From NCBI RefSeq assembly GCF_009857595.1, contig NZ_WWCU01000035.1, positions 1 to 64,000 on the forward strand: a stretch of 64,000 nt of DNA. Direction: 5' to 3'. Position numbers and translations under genes: made by a program. Under the pieces are notes generated by a model, which worked only from the letters and a program-made list of their open reading frames with translations, was not told where the DNA came from and did not search any database. Origin of the DNA: Pseudoduganella aquatica. GTDB lineage: Bacteria; Pseudomonadota; Gammaproteobacteria; Burkholderiales; Burkholderiaceae_D. This document shows, piece after piece, positions 34,805 through 43,028 of the stretch (position 1 is its first letter; each line of letters opens with the position of its first letter).

Positions 34805-34823
34805 TGCCTACACAGTGCCTACA
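34805..34823. promoter_or_regulatory. Putative integrase arm-type site, left
   Basis: TGCCTACACAGTGCCTACA occurs here and identically, in the same orientation, at 49536-49554 inside the right end. Each copy is itself two TGCCTACA units with 11-bp period. Paired arm sites flanking the att core are expected for this integrase class. This copy ends 15 bases before the chosen integrase start, so binding could repress int. Confidence 0.65.
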
Positions 34824-34837
34824 TGGGAGAGCAGCAG

Positions 34838-36145
34838 GTGGCGAAGGTCAATTTCACAGCCGACCGGGTCGCATCGTTTCAGTGCGAGTCAGGCAAGCAG
34901 CAGAGCATTATGTGGGATGCGAAGACGCCTGGCCTTGGGCTGCGCGTCACCGGCGCCGGCGCGCGCTCGTACATCTTCGAAACCCGACTGCAGGGCAAAA
35001 CCATCCGCATCACAATCGGCGACGTCCGGACCTGGACGGTGGCGAAGGCACAAGCCGAGGCTACTCGCCACAAAGCGCAGACCGACCAAGGCATCGACCC
35101 GCGTCAAGTGCGTGCCGAGCAGCATGCAGCCCAGGAGGCGGTAAAAGTCGAGACTGCGGCGGCGGTGCTGCGGGACTCCGTCACTGTCGGTGCCGCGTGG
35201 CCTATCTATGTCGCGGAGCGCACGCCGCACTGGGGCGAGCACCAGATATCGGCACATCGAAAGATAATTCAGGCTGGCGGGGAAGCGCGTAAGCGTAGCC
35301 CGAAGCCGACCAAGCCAGGGCCGCTTTCCACACTGGCCGGCGAGCGTCTGGTGGACCTGACGGACGCGCGCATCGAGGCGTGGGCGAAACTGGAAGCGCA
35401 GACCCGCCCATCGAGCGCGCGACTGGCGATGCGCTTGCTGAAAGCGTTCCTGAACTGGTGCACCGCCCATCCGCAATATTCGGCCATCGTTACCAGAAAC
35501 GCCGCCAAGAGCGCCAAGGCGCGCGAACTACTCGGCAAGCCGAAAGTGAAGCATGACCTGCTGCAGCGCGAGCAGCTGGCAGCCTGGTTCGGTGAAGTCC
35601 GCAAGATAGGCAATCCGGTCATCGCTGCCTACCTGCAGACCCTCCTGATGATTGGCGCCCGCCGCGAAGAGGTGGCCGGGCTGCGCTGGGCCGATGTGGA
35701 TTTTCAGTGGGGCAGCATGAAGCTGGGCGACAAGGTGGAAGATTTCCGTATGGTGCCGCTCACACCGTATGTTGCGCACCTGCTGGCTGCGCTGCCGCGC
35801 CGGAATGAGTGGGTTTTCAGCAGCCCGAGCGCCGAATCGGGTAGGCTGGCCGAGCCGCGTATTGCCCATAACGAGGCGGTGGCCGCAGCAGGCCTGCCGC
35901 ACCTCACCTTGCACGGCCTGCGCCGCAGCTTCGCGACGTTGAGCGAATGGGTGGAGACGCCGGCGGGCATCGCGGCGCAGATTCAAGGCCACGCTCCGCA
36001 GGGCGTGCGCGAACAGAACTACATTCGCCGGCCGCTGGACCTTCTGCGGAAGTGGCACGTTAAAATTGAGGACTGGATGCTAGAGCAGGCCGGCATCCAG
36101 TTCCAACCAGCGCCAGCAGGATTGCGCGTGGTAACGGCCGCCTGA
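34838..36145 (+). CDS. int: Tyrosine integrase, P4-type (435 aa)
   Basis: Catalyses integration and excision at the tRNA-Thr att site. It has an N-terminal DUF4102-like arm-binding domain (MWDAKTPGLGLRVTGAGARS, about residues 20-85), a core-binding domain and a catalytic domain. The catalytic residues are R in GARREEVAGLRW, H/R in TLHGLRRSFATL, H in QGHAP and the Tyr in REQNYIRRP. An ATG at 34823 lies in frame, but the GTG at 34838 has a proper ribosome binding site (GGGAGAG, six bases upstream) and gives the usual short start MAKVNFTADRV, so I prefer it. It lies 160 bp from the att core. Confidence 0.93.
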   Translation: MAKVNFTADRVASFQCESGKQQSIMWDAKTPGLGLRVTGAGARSYIFETRLQGKTIRITIGDVRTWTVAKAQAEATRHKAQTDQGIDPRQVRAEQHAAQEAVKVETAAAVLRDSVTVGAAWPIYVAERTPHWGEHQISAHRKIIQAGGEARKRSPKPTKPGPLSTLAGERLVDLTDARIEAWAKLEAQTRPSSARLAMRLLKAFLNWCTAHPQYSAIVTRNAAKSAKARELLGKPKVKHDLLQREQLAAWFGEVRKIGNPVIAAYLQTLLMIGARREEVAGLRWADVDFQWGSMKLGDKVEDFRMVPLTPYVAHLLAALPRRNEWVFSSPSAESGRLAEPRIAHNEAVAAAGLPHLTLHGLRRSFATLSEWVETPAGIAAQIQGHAPQGVREQNYIRRPLDLLRKWHVKIEDWMLEQAGIQFQPAPAGLRVVTAA

Positions 36146-36258
36146 CCGCATCAGGCACGATTTACGCTGCAGCCTACCTTTAGCGGGGGAAAAGTCGGCT
36201 CCTTCACCGACCTGGTTGCAGCACCCACTCCATGAAGGCGACACCTGAAGGGGTGCCA

Positions 36259-37101
36259 ATGAATGACGACGATGAGGAGGCGGCTCTCCCTGAGCCATTT
36301 CCAGCTTGGTGCGTTCCGCGCCGAGCAAAAGATATGTTACATGGCAGTGCCCTGTTCGTCCGCGACATGCTTGCCCACGACCATGACGGCCTGTATCAAA
36401 TGTACGGCATCCGCCCTGAGGAAGCCGCGCAGTCCCTTCACTACGTAGAGCTGGCTGCACTACGGGCATGGGGTATCGATGAAATGCTGGAAGCAGTCGC
36501 CGCAGTGCCGAATCAGGCGTCCGGGGACGCAGCGTTACGCCGGCGCATCGCGATGGCTATGAAATCGGAAGCCGCGCCTGACTTTATTCACCCTGGTGAT
36601 GCAGTATTGTTGTTGGAGCGTTCAGGCTTGATGCTGGCTGATGAACTGCGTGATGCAGTTGTGCGCACAAGCCTGCACTTCAGTGGGCCAGATGGCTTTT
36701 CGCTGGATGACGAGAATCGCTTTAGACGGTTGCACGGCAAGACCCCATTCCCCAATGCTGTCGAGCCCCCCATCAAGGACATCGAATCGGGCTTCTTACC
36801 ATTAAGCAGCGATGAGGTACGCCCTTCGGATAAGGCTCCTGAGCAATCCATCGTACATAGAACGAGGAACCGCGTGCGTTTGCTCGATGCTGAAATCCTA
36901 AGAGCAAAGGTTGTCGCCGGAACAAATGACCATCACGCTGTGTGGACAGCATTGAAAGAAATGGCGCTTCAATCCATCTCGCCATTTACTGGCGAAGTGG
37001 ATGGCGAAAAAGGCTTGGCGTATTCGAAAGAAAAAGGGATTGGGTACCTGTCAAAGGATGCACTGCGCAAGCGAATGGCGAAAGAAGGCGACGACGGATA
37101 G
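36259..37101 (+). CDS. Element protein of unknown function (280 aa)
   Basis: Starts at ATG 36259 behind AAGGGG; an ATG 27 bases earlier has no ribosome binding site. The protein is mostly helical and acidic at the start (MNDDDEEAALPEPF), with no signal peptide or membrane segment. Its last 80 residues (RVRLLDAEILRAKVVAGTND, VWTALKEMALQSISPF, GIGYLSKDALRKRMAKEGDDG) look like a small DNA-binding or helix-turn-helix-type region found C-terminally in some plasmid and phage proteins. I recognise no family. Position after int suggests an accessory or regulatory role. Confidence 0.65.
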   Translation: MNDDDEEAALPEPFPAWCVPRRAKDMLHGSALFVRDMLAHDHDGLYQMYGIRPEEAAQSLHYVELAALRAWGIDEMLEAVAAVPNQASGDAALRRRIAMAMKSEAAPDFIHPGDAVLLLERSGLMLADELRDAVVRTSLHFSGPDGFSLDDENRFRRLHGKTPFPNAVEPPIKDIESGFLPLSSDEVRPSDKAPEQSIVHRTRNRVRLLDAEILRAKVVAGTNDHHAVWTALKEMALQSISPFTGEVDGEKGLAYSKEKGIGYLSKDALRKRMAKEGDDG

Positions 37102-37148
37102 CGCCCGATAGCGCCCGATAACGGCCTGCTACGCCCGGTAGCGCCCGC
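37098..37148. repeat. Short direct repeats of ATAGCGCCCG
   Basis: Two adjacent copies of ATAGCGCCCG (37098, 37108) and a third variant, GTAGCGCCCG (37139), lie at the end of the preceding gene and before the small DNA-binding-like gene at 37224. They could be a binding array or a simple slippage product. Confidence 0.45.
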
Positions 37149-37223
37149 CCATATCGGAGAAAATCAACATGCGGGAAATCATGCACTCATACCGTGAAAA
37201 CGGGCTGAATAGGAGCGCATCGA

Positions 37224-37445
37224 ATGTCCGCAATTTCCATCCCGCCAGCATTGGCCACCGTCGCGCAAGGCCGCGACCACATCACCACATCCGAGTTTGC
37301 CCGCGCCATGTGCTGCGCAACGCAGACTGCATTGAAAAATCACTGTATCAGAGGTGAATGCTACGGTGTGCGCCCCATCAAGCGCGGCAAGCTGCTGCTG
37401 TGGCCTGTCGCTGAGGTGGCCCAGGCACTGAGCGGAGCTGCGTAA
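37224..37445 (+). CDS. Small excisionase-like DNA-binding protein (73 aa)
   Basis: A short basic protein with a winged-helix/MerR-like pattern: DHITTSEFARAMCCATQTAL, then IRGECYGVRPIKRGKLLLWP, then VAEVAQAL. This 'choose column, read template' arrangement is seen in excisionases and AlpA-like factors. The ribosome binding site is AGGAG eight bases before ATG. It overlaps the next gene at TAATG. It is a candidate recombination directionality factor for the integrase, based on size and position only. Confidence 0.6.
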   Translation: MSAISIPPALATVAQGRDHITTSEFARAMCCATQTALKNHCIRGECYGVRPIKRGKLLLWPVAEVAQALSGAA

Positions 37446-37846
37446 TGGACCGCCCACCACGGGGCAACCGCTCAAAGAAAAAGTCCGGCCGCCGCCAAGC
37501 AGAACCGGACCTCTTCGAAACAGCAATTCCAGCTGCGAACTCTACCACACCTGTACGTTTTGCAGGCACCGACAATCCGCGCTATTTGCGCGCGCTGCAC
37601 GCGCTGATGCTGCGCCCGGTACCGCGCGAACACCTGGACAGCGTTGCCGGTTGCAGCAACGGCCCAGACTTGATTCTCCACCTGCGTGACCTGGGCTTAG
37701 GACACGCCGGCTTGCCGTGCACGATGATTCCAGACCGCGACCGCGACGGAGAGCGCATCAGGCGCGGCGTCTACCACCTGACCGAAACCGGCCGCCGCGC
37801 CATCAGCGCCTGGTTGCGACTACGCGACCGGAAAGCGGGCGAATGA
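37445..37846 (+). CDS. Putative winged-helix protein (133 aa)
   Basis: The N-terminal 30 residues are very basic (MDRPPRGNRSKKKSGRRQ). A winged-helix-like domain follows: RYLRALHALMLRPVPREHLD, a recognition region, and the wing GVYHLTETGRRAISAWL, which is a familiar ending of winged-helix regulators. It is coupled to its neighbours by overlapping start/stop codons on both sides. Its place directly before the relaxase suggests an accessory mobilization or control protein. Confidence 0.6.
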   Translation: MDRPPRGNRSKKKSGRRQAEPDLFETAIPAANSTTPVRFAGTDNPRYLRALHALMLRPVPREHLDSVAGCSNGPDLILHLRDLGLGHAGLPCTMIPDRDRDGERIRRGVYHLTETGRRAISAWLRLRDRKAGE

Positions 37847-38721
37847 CCGATTCGCTGTACCTGCGACTCAAGAGCTTGAACACGCGCAGCGTGCGCGGCG
37901 TCACGTCCCCCAAAAACATCATCCGGGTGGCGGCCATGCACAACCTGCGCGAGATTCAGGCAGAGCTGGGCGCCAGCGCCGCCAGCGGCATCAATCCCGC
38001 CCGCACGCGCTTGAACTACCAGCTGCGCGGCCCGGTAACCGCCGACGAGGTGGCCGGCCTGGCGCTGGCGCTGCTGGATAATGCCGGTGTAACTACGCTG
38101 CGCCGCGATGCGTGCATGGCGCTGGAACTGGTCGTGAGCCTGCCGGCCAACACCGCCATCGACCACCGCGAATACTTCGTCGCCGCCGTCGCTTGGGCGG
38201 ATGGGTATTTCAACGTCCCTATCCTAAGCGCCGCCGTCCATCTGGACGAAGCCGCGCCGCATTGCCACATCCTACTATTGCCGCTGGTCGCTGGCCGCAT
38301 GCAGGGCGGCGCGCTCGCCGGCGGCCCGGCCAAGATTCGCGCCATGCTGGCCGATTTCCAGCTGCAGGTGGCTCTGCGCTTCGGCATAACCCACCAGCCG
38401 CGCGCTAAGCGCCTCAGCAAGCCCAACAGGGACGCGGCGGGGCGCATGGTGCTGGACGCGCTGCGCGCACACCCTGAACGCCTCAGCGAGCGCGCCATGC
38501 GTGATGCGCTTGTCGCCGCACTCGGCAGCCAAGCGGAGGCACTGGCACCATCAGCCGCCCACAGTTCGACGCAATGGGGCCGCGCGAACGCGCTATCCAC
38601 ATGCAGGGCGGCGGCCTTGTTGTGGACTGACCCCGACGCAGCACCATGCGGCGACCGCCGACGCGGCGGCCCGCTTACCGTTCCCATTTGCAAAGAAAGG
38701 CTTCACCATGAACCCCACTGA
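37843..38721 (+). CDS. MobV-family relaxase (plasmid recombination/mobilization enzyme, 292 aa)
   Basis: Nicks oriT and pilots single-stranded plasmid DNA during conjugation. The MobV motifs are present in order: HN-x-R (AMHNLREIQ), the Asn motif (INPARTRLNYQL) and the metal-binding motif HLDEAAPHCHILLLP. The start at 37843 overlaps the previous stop by four bases (ATGA). At 292 aa it is shorter than classical MobV/Pre proteins (about 400 aa), lacking much of the C-terminal region. Its last 60 residues are low-complexity and may be out of a once longer reading frame. It probably depends on a helper conjugation system. Confidence 0.82.
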   Translation: MTDSLYLRLKSLNTRSVRGVTSPKNIIRVAAMHNLREIQAELGASAASGINPARTRLNYQLRGPVTADEVAGLALALLDNAGVTTLRRDACMALELVVSLPANTAIDHREYFVAAVAWADGYFNVPILSAAVHLDEAAPHCHILLLPLVAGRMQGGALAGGPAKIRAMLADFQLQVALRFGITHQPRAKRLSKPNRDAAGRMVLDALRAHPERLSERAMRDALVAALGSQAEALAPSAAHSSTQWGRANALSTCRAAALLWTDPDAAPCGDRRRGGPLTVPICKERLHHEPH

Positions 38722-38950
38722 ACGTATGACCGCCGCCCGGCCCGCCACTGCAGCGAAGCGCCAAGGCGAAATCGACCAGCACCAGTACTTGCTGGACAAG
38801 GCCGCGCGCCTGGCCCGCGAGGCTGCGGCAGCTCAAGCACAGCCGGCACCAGCGAAGCAACCGGCACAGCCAGCCGAAAGCGACACCGCGCGCCAGGCCC
38901 GACTGGTTGCCGCGCTGAACGCCGCGCGCGCCGGTGGCAGTCGCGGCTGA
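38708..38950 (+). CDS. Small Ala/Gln-rich hypothetical protein (80 aa)
   Basis: Starts inside the 3' end of the relaxase gene with AAGAAAGG upstream. The chain (MNPTERMTAARPATAAKRQG...) is rich in Ala, Gln, Pro and Arg with a helical middle (QYLLDKAARLAREAAAAQ). It could be a small accessory mobilization protein, but I recognise no family. Confidence 0.55.
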   Translation: MNPTERMTAARPATAAKRQGEIDQHQYLLDKAARLAREAAAAQAQPAPAKQPAQPAESDTARQARLVAALNAARAGGSRG

Positions 38951-39095
38951 CCACGCAGCGGCACAATCGGGCCGCTGCGCAGTTGTGGCCCGCCATCCAG
39001 CCCAGCCCCGCAGGCGAGCCGCGTTCGCGTCACCACGGCGCGATTCGTGGCCCTGCCGCGCATCTTGTTTGACCCACCTTGACGAAAACGAACCG

Positions 39096-39452
39096 ATGGC
39101 AGCCCTTCCAACAGCAGTAATCATGCACATTGTCATAGAGCTGGCCTGCTTCGACTCGCCCGCCCAGGTCGCCGCCACCGTAAAGGAGAAATTCGGCGTA
39201 CAGCTGAGCCGCCAGCGCATCGAGGCGTACCACCCGGAGCGCGCCGCCGGCGCCAGGCTGGGCGCCAAGTGGCGGACGCTCTTCTACGACACCCGCGCGC
39301 GCCTCTTGGCAAAGTTGGACAACATCCCCATTGCCTGCCGCTCCTACCGGCTGCGCGTACTGGACAGCGTAGCCGGACAGGCTGAGGAAATGGGGAACCT
39401 ACAGCTAGCCATGCAGGTGCTGGAACAGGCGGCGCGCGAGATGGCGAGTTAG
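39096..39452 (+). CDS. DUF2280 family protein (118 aa)
   Basis: The sequence fits DUF2280 along its whole length: a start of the MAAL type, ELACFDSPAQVAATVKEKFG, SRQRIEAYHPERAAG, KWRTLFYDTRARLL, IPIACRSYRLRVLD and LEQAAREMA. The helical, HTH-like family occurs mainly in prophages next to the large terminase subunit and is often considered a small-terminase or DNA-binding protein. No terminase or capsid gene is present here. The ATG at 39096 gives the normal family start. Confidence 0.82.
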   Translation: MAALPTAVIMHIVIELACFDSPAQVAATVKEKFGVQLSRQRIEAYHPERAAGARLGAKWRTLFYDTRARLLAKLDNIPIACRSYRLRVLDSVAGQAEEMGNLQLAMQVLEQAAREMAS

Positions 39453-39458
39453 CTTCGC

Positions 39459-40208
39459 TTACGGACGTGCGGCCCGGCGCTGGGCTAGGTCATATGGCAA
39501 GACGTACAAATAGTCAATCAGCGCTTGAAGAAATTCTATAAGCTGGGAGGCGTCTGCATTGGATACTGTATCGATTGGGTCGAAGTGCGCACCGCTATTT
39601 CCAACAGCACGCACCTCTTTCGCCCAATCTGCCAGTGCCGGTTGGAGTAGCCCACTTGCAGCCATGTTGGCTAGCTGCTTTGCAAGCGGGTCTTTGGATT
39701 TTCCTCCTCCTTTATCGGTCGCGATTGCTTCAAGCGTCCGTCGGGCCATTACTGCCGCAGCGCGGGGGCAATTCGCAGAAAGGCATAAGACTGCTTCATT
39801 TAGCGCACTGGCAATTTCCGACGGGACTGCTTGATGCGCTGAGGAACCTGCAAGGGGCCACCAGTGAAAGCCGCGCCAAGAAACTTCCCCAACCAGCCGC
39901 TCGCCGCTCCCTTTTGTGTGTCCGCCTGTTAGTTGCTCCTCAAGTACCGCAATACCCTGCTCACAGTGACGACAAACGAGAACTGTCGCGCGCTCATGAA
40001 ATACTGGCTCCCGGACACCGCCAGGATGCACCATATACCCTTCGCCGAAAGTGAGAGGAATGTTCCCTATTGACTCGAAGCTGGATTGCTTCTGGCACCT
40101 GGGGCATAGCCCCGATGGGTTTGTAGAGTCTGGGGCGCCGCTATGTTCAACGGGCATTGGCTCGCCACGCTCCCCCTTCGTTTTCTTGCGGAAATTAAAC
40201 CCAAACAT
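39459..40208 (-). CDS. Zinc-ribbon plus DUF4145 protein (249 aa)
   Basis: The N-terminal part has a zinc ribbon (CPRCQKQ ... CRHCEQG, two CxxC pairs about 45 residues apart). The C-terminal part (about residues 125-235) matches DUF4145: NEAVLCLSANCPRAAAVMARRTLEAIATDKG and WAKEVRAVGNSGAHFDP. DUF4145 is often found in restriction and other defence-associated proteins and is proposed to bind nucleic acid or protein partners. The gene is leftward, convergent with the DUF2280 gene and AT-richer than it, indicating cargo. I chose the ATG at 40208 over a TTG six bases earlier. Confidence 0.72.
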   Translation of the reverse strand: MFGFNFRKKTKGERGEPMPVEHSGAPDSTNPSGLCPRCQKQSSFESIGNIPLTFGEGYMVHPGGVREPVFHERATVLVCRHCEQGIAVLEEQLTGGHTKGSGERLVGEVSWRGFHWWPLAGSSAHQAVPSEIASALNEAVLCLSANCPRAAAVMARRTLEAIATDKGGGKSKDPLAKQLANMAASGLLQPALADWAKEVRAVGNSGAHFDPIDTVSNADASQLIEFLQALIDYLYVLPYDLAQRRAARP

Positions 40209-40506
40209 TTGCAATCCGATGTGATGTTGTCAATGATTCATAGAGTATCCATCGTAATCAATTTTGCTTCAAGTAAATACCATGGACTGTTCAGAGTAAG
40301 CGGATAGGTGCGCACCATCACGCCAAGTTTCGGAATACCCCACAAATGCGCCGCTCCTAGGGTGAAACACCAGATTTATGCGATAAAACCAGCGCCATAT
40401 CTGAACGATTCTCGCGGATAGGTGCGCAGATTGGTGCGCATGTGCGCGCTGCGAACAATGGTATTCTGGCGGCTCACGGCCGCGCTGTCGGCCGCCCGGA
40501 GCAGCC

Positions 40507-40725
40507 GTGCGAGACTTCAACGACCAATTTTTTAGCGACTCCCCGCTGGTGTCGGACGCCGATGCGCTTGTCCGCGCTCGAGCTGCTCGCACAGCGACCG
40601 GCGACGATGTGGCAGGCGCGCGCTATTTTTGCGCCGGCAACCAGCCCGTGACCATCTATTGCCGCAAGCGCCCCCTGGATTGGAGTGACGGTAGCGACAC
40701 CGCCGCCCCGGTCGCCTCAACCTGA
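40507..40725 (+). CDS. Possible small protein (72 aa)
   Basis: GTG start six bases after GGAG. The product begins MRDFNDQFFSDSPLVSDADA and contains ARYFCAGNQPVTIYCRKRP with two Cys; its composition looks protein-like, but I recognise no family. It is followed directly by a double palindrome. Confidence 0.4.
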   Translation: MRDFNDQFFSDSPLVSDADALVRARAARTATGDDVAGARYFCAGNQPVTIYCRKRPLDWSDGSDTAAPVAST

Positions 40726-40733
40726 GGACACCC

Positions 40734-40758
40734 GTCCCGAATCGGGACACCCTGTCCC
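40734..40758. promoter_or_regulatory. Two overlapping palindromes (operator-like)
   Basis: GTCCCGAATCGGGAC (40734-40748) and GGGACACCCTGTCCC (40744-40758) share the middle GGGAC. A third partial copy (AATCAGGACTACCCTG) follows at once, giving units of about 19-20 bp. The pattern suggests cooperative binding of a dimeric regulator or an iteron-like array. Confidence 0.45.
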
Positions 40759-41398
40759 TAATCAGGACTACCCTGACGCGTCACCCACGCGTGCCGCACG
40801 CGTGAGCGCGGCATGCTGCTGGCGCTGGCCGACCAGGCGCCGAATGCTCGCGAGGTTTCGCGAGGACTCTCGAGGGAGCCGATGGCGGAAAAATTTCCGG
40901 CATCAACACCCGCCGGGCGCCAGGCGCAACCCATACTGAACCCTTTCGATACCCTTCGCCAAGCCTTCCCGGATGAGCGCGAACACATCCGAACGCAAGT
41001 GAACGCACTGCGGCGGCAATGCGGGCGCAGTGCGCGCGCATGCCGGCCAGGTAACGCCATGGAACGCCAGCGCCGGCCGCGCAACACCGCCACCCTGCAG
41101 GCGGAACACATCCGGTTCCGGTCGGGTTCGCTCTGGGTACCTGTTGGGATAGTGCACGGTCTGCGCGGCCCCCCAGGAGGAACATGCTTCTCCTAAAAAT
41201 TTAGGGCAAGCTGTCCGCACGCTGCTGGCACCGTGCATGCCCGGTGCTGGCACCGTGCTGGGCACTGCCTTGGCAGTGCTTGGACTGTGTGTGATGGATG
41301 CGCCGGGATGGTGGGGGGATTTAAATGCAGCGCTTAGTGTCCTCGGCATTGCTATTCGTAAATTCATCCTTATATCCTGGGGCACCACAGGAGCCTCT

Positions 41399-42403
41399 AT
41401 GACGCAAACATTCCACGCAGACATTGATAAAATTGCCAAAGAATTAATTGAGGCTCACGCTTTAACATTTCGGGAAGAAGACCCCCAAATCACAGACCCG
41501 CTGACCCGCTGGCTAGACTATCGCTTACGATACATTGACCCTCGCCCTCGCGATGTAGTGCGGTCAGTCGGTTTCGACTCACGCCTACCGGCAGCGGTTC
41601 TGCCTGCCTTGGAAAATTTTATTCGCCAGAGTGAAACGGGAGCGGACCTCAATCCGTACCAGACAACAAGCATCAAACGTAACGATTCAAGTGGCAGGAA
41701 GCGCCAACTTCGTACAGACGGCCTCTGGGCAGATTGGAAAATTCATCACGTGCACCTGACCGAGAAACCTACCTCTAATGGCAATGAATTTTCTGCAAGG
41801 TCCGATTGGCTATTGTTTTTTGTCACCTTTCCAGAGCATTTGGCCTTAATCGACGTGCGTTCTCACAACGAGCCTGGAATTTTCCAAGCTATCGATTTAG
41901 TGGAGACGGTGGTTCGAAACTGGCCCGAGTTCGCCCGCAACTTCGCGTTTAAAGGCATAGCGGGCTTAGCCCGCAAACCACCTACTGACGCGCAGTCAGT
42001 GAAGCAGTTAAGAGCAGCGGGGGTTGTTCAATTTTTGGAAGTTGATGGGACAGTGTACATGCCGTTCGGGTTTGGGGTTACGACAGCGGCCACATCAGGC
42101 CAAGTATCGCGGATAAGCATACGTGTAAATGCATTGGCAAGCCAGATTGAAGATTTTTTTACCAATCCTGCTAATGAGCCGGTAAAGACCTTACAAAGTG
42201 CCGGCGTGCCAAATCCCATCTTCGCGCTGGAGGTATCGCCTAGAGGGAAACTATCGGTCCTCTGCGCGGAAGCTGCAACACGATGGCCATTCCCAAACTT
42301 ACCCAACCCACAAGACGCACGCTCGGAGTTAGAGCAGTTGTTCTTGCCAACTTGGGCCGGGATGAATTTGGTTCAACATCGTGCAGTATTTGTTCAGGAG
42401 TAA
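41399..42403 (+). CDS. Unknown cargo protein with WKIHHVHL motif (334 aa)
   Basis: The ATG at 41399 has AGGAG seven bases upstream; the frame extends farther but through repeat sequence. It is clearly AT-richer than the chromosome. The first 130 residues are helical and charged (MTQTFHADIDKIAKELIEAH). The middle has WADWKIHHVHLTEKP followed by RSDWLLFFVTFPEHLALIDV, a spacing of His and hydrophobic strands I associate with a family of uncharacterised, possibly RelE-like proteins. The C-terminal half is mixed alpha/beta. It has no signal or membrane segment. Cargo position suggests a defence or toxin role, but this is a guess. Confidence 0.6.
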   Translation: MTQTFHADIDKIAKELIEAHALTFREEDPQITDPLTRWLDYRLRYIDPRPRDVVRSVGFDSRLPAAVLPALENFIRQSETGADLNPYQTTSIKRNDSSGRKRQLRTDGLWADWKIHHVHLTEKPTSNGNEFSARSDWLLFFVTFPEHLALIDVRSHNEPGIFQAIDLVETVVRNWPEFARNFAFKGIAGLARKPPTDAQSVKQLRAAGVVQFLEVDGTVYMPFGFGVTTAATSGQVSRISIRVNALASQIEDFFTNPANEPVKTLQSAGVPNPIFALEVSPRGKLSVLCAEAATRWPFPNLPNPQDARSELEQLFLPTWAGMNLVQHRAVFVQE

Positions 42404-42435
42404 CAGGCTCAACTCTTTTCTACAGCTTGATGTGG

Positions 42436-43008
42436 CTAAATGCTGGCAGGCTTCACCACCCCCAGGATGTTGGCGCGAGATACTGAGTATAGCCGCGCCA
42501 ATGCGCTGACGCTTTCGCCGGCGCCGTACTTGGTGATGATGTCGGCGCGTTGCTCGGCGGTGGTCTTCGACGGACGGCCGAGCGTCTTGCCCTCGCTCTT
42601 CGCACGCGCCAAGCCGGCTTGCGTGCGCTCAACCAGCAAATCCCGCTCCATCTCAGCCACGGCCGCCAGCATGGTCATCATCATCTTGCCCGCCGGTGAC
42701 GTCAGGTCCAGCTTGCCCAGCTGCAGCACGATGACGGCAATCTTGCGGGCGGCCAGCAGCTTGACGGTGGCGCCGACATCCTGCGCATCGCGGCCCAGGC
42801 GGTCCAACTTCGCCACCACCAGCGTTTCACCGTTCCGTATCTGCGCCAGCAGCGCGGCGAACTCCGGGCGCTCGCTCGCGCTGGTCTTTCCGCTGATGGT
42901 ATCCGCATACCAGTAATCGACCTGGTGGCCGGCCGCTTCGATTTCCATCTTCTGGTTGTCTGCGGTTTGCTCTTTGGTGCTGACCCGGCCGTATGCGAAG
43001 GTTGCCAT
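42436..43008 (-). CDS. Serine resolvase/invertase, TnpR-like (190 aa)
   Basis: Small serine recombinase that resolves multimers or cointegrates. The catalytic Ser is S10 in MATFAYGRVSTKEQ, and the arginines lie in KLDRLGRDAQDV. The domain ends with the long E helix (LAAVAEMERDLLVERTQAGL), followed by GRPSKTTAEQ and a helix-turn-helix (GAGESVSALARLYSVSRANIL). The ATG at 43008 has AGGAAA upstream; a longer frame reads into the res site. There is no Tn3 transposase nearby, so it probably serves as a plasmid dimer-resolution enzyme. Confidence 0.92.
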   Translation of the reverse strand: MATFAYGRVSTKEQTADNQKMEIEAAGHQVDYWYADTISGKTSASERPEFAALLAQIRNGETLVVAKLDRLGRDAQDVGATVKLLAARKIAVIVLQLGKLDLTSPAGKMMMTMLAAVAEMERDLLVERTQAGLARAKSEGKTLGRPSKTTAEQRADIITKYGAGESVSALARLYSVSRANILGVVKPASI

Positions 43009-43028
43009 GATGATTTCCTGTCCAAGGG

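Larger units (their letters stand above)
40209..41398. other. 1.2-kb region with few supported genes
   Basis: Between the DUF4145 gene and the unknown gene at 41399 only one short gene (40507-40725) has reasonable support. A rightward frame at 40813-41196 (127 aa) and a leftward one at 40903-41439 compete and neither resembles a known protein. The region is rich in short palindromes and repeats (40734-40758, CACGCGTG twice near 40790, and 41223-41279), so it may hold control or transfer sites. Confidence 0.5.

Noticed and set aside
37098..37148. CRISPR-like array from the repeated ATAGCGCCCG
   Set aside because: Units are only 10 bp, with no spacers of uniform length and no cas genes. No CRISPR array was found anywhere in the window.
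40813..41196. A 127-codon plus-strand frame in the repeat-rich gap
   Set aside because: A competing minus-strand frame covers the same bases, the start has no clear ribosome binding site, and the composition is Arg/Pro-rich noise with no family; not strong enough to list as a gene.
37843..41398. oriT of the MobV relaxase
   Set aside because: Several palindromes lie in the region, but none is in the expected place directly upstream of the relaxase with a recognisable nick sequence, so I make no call.
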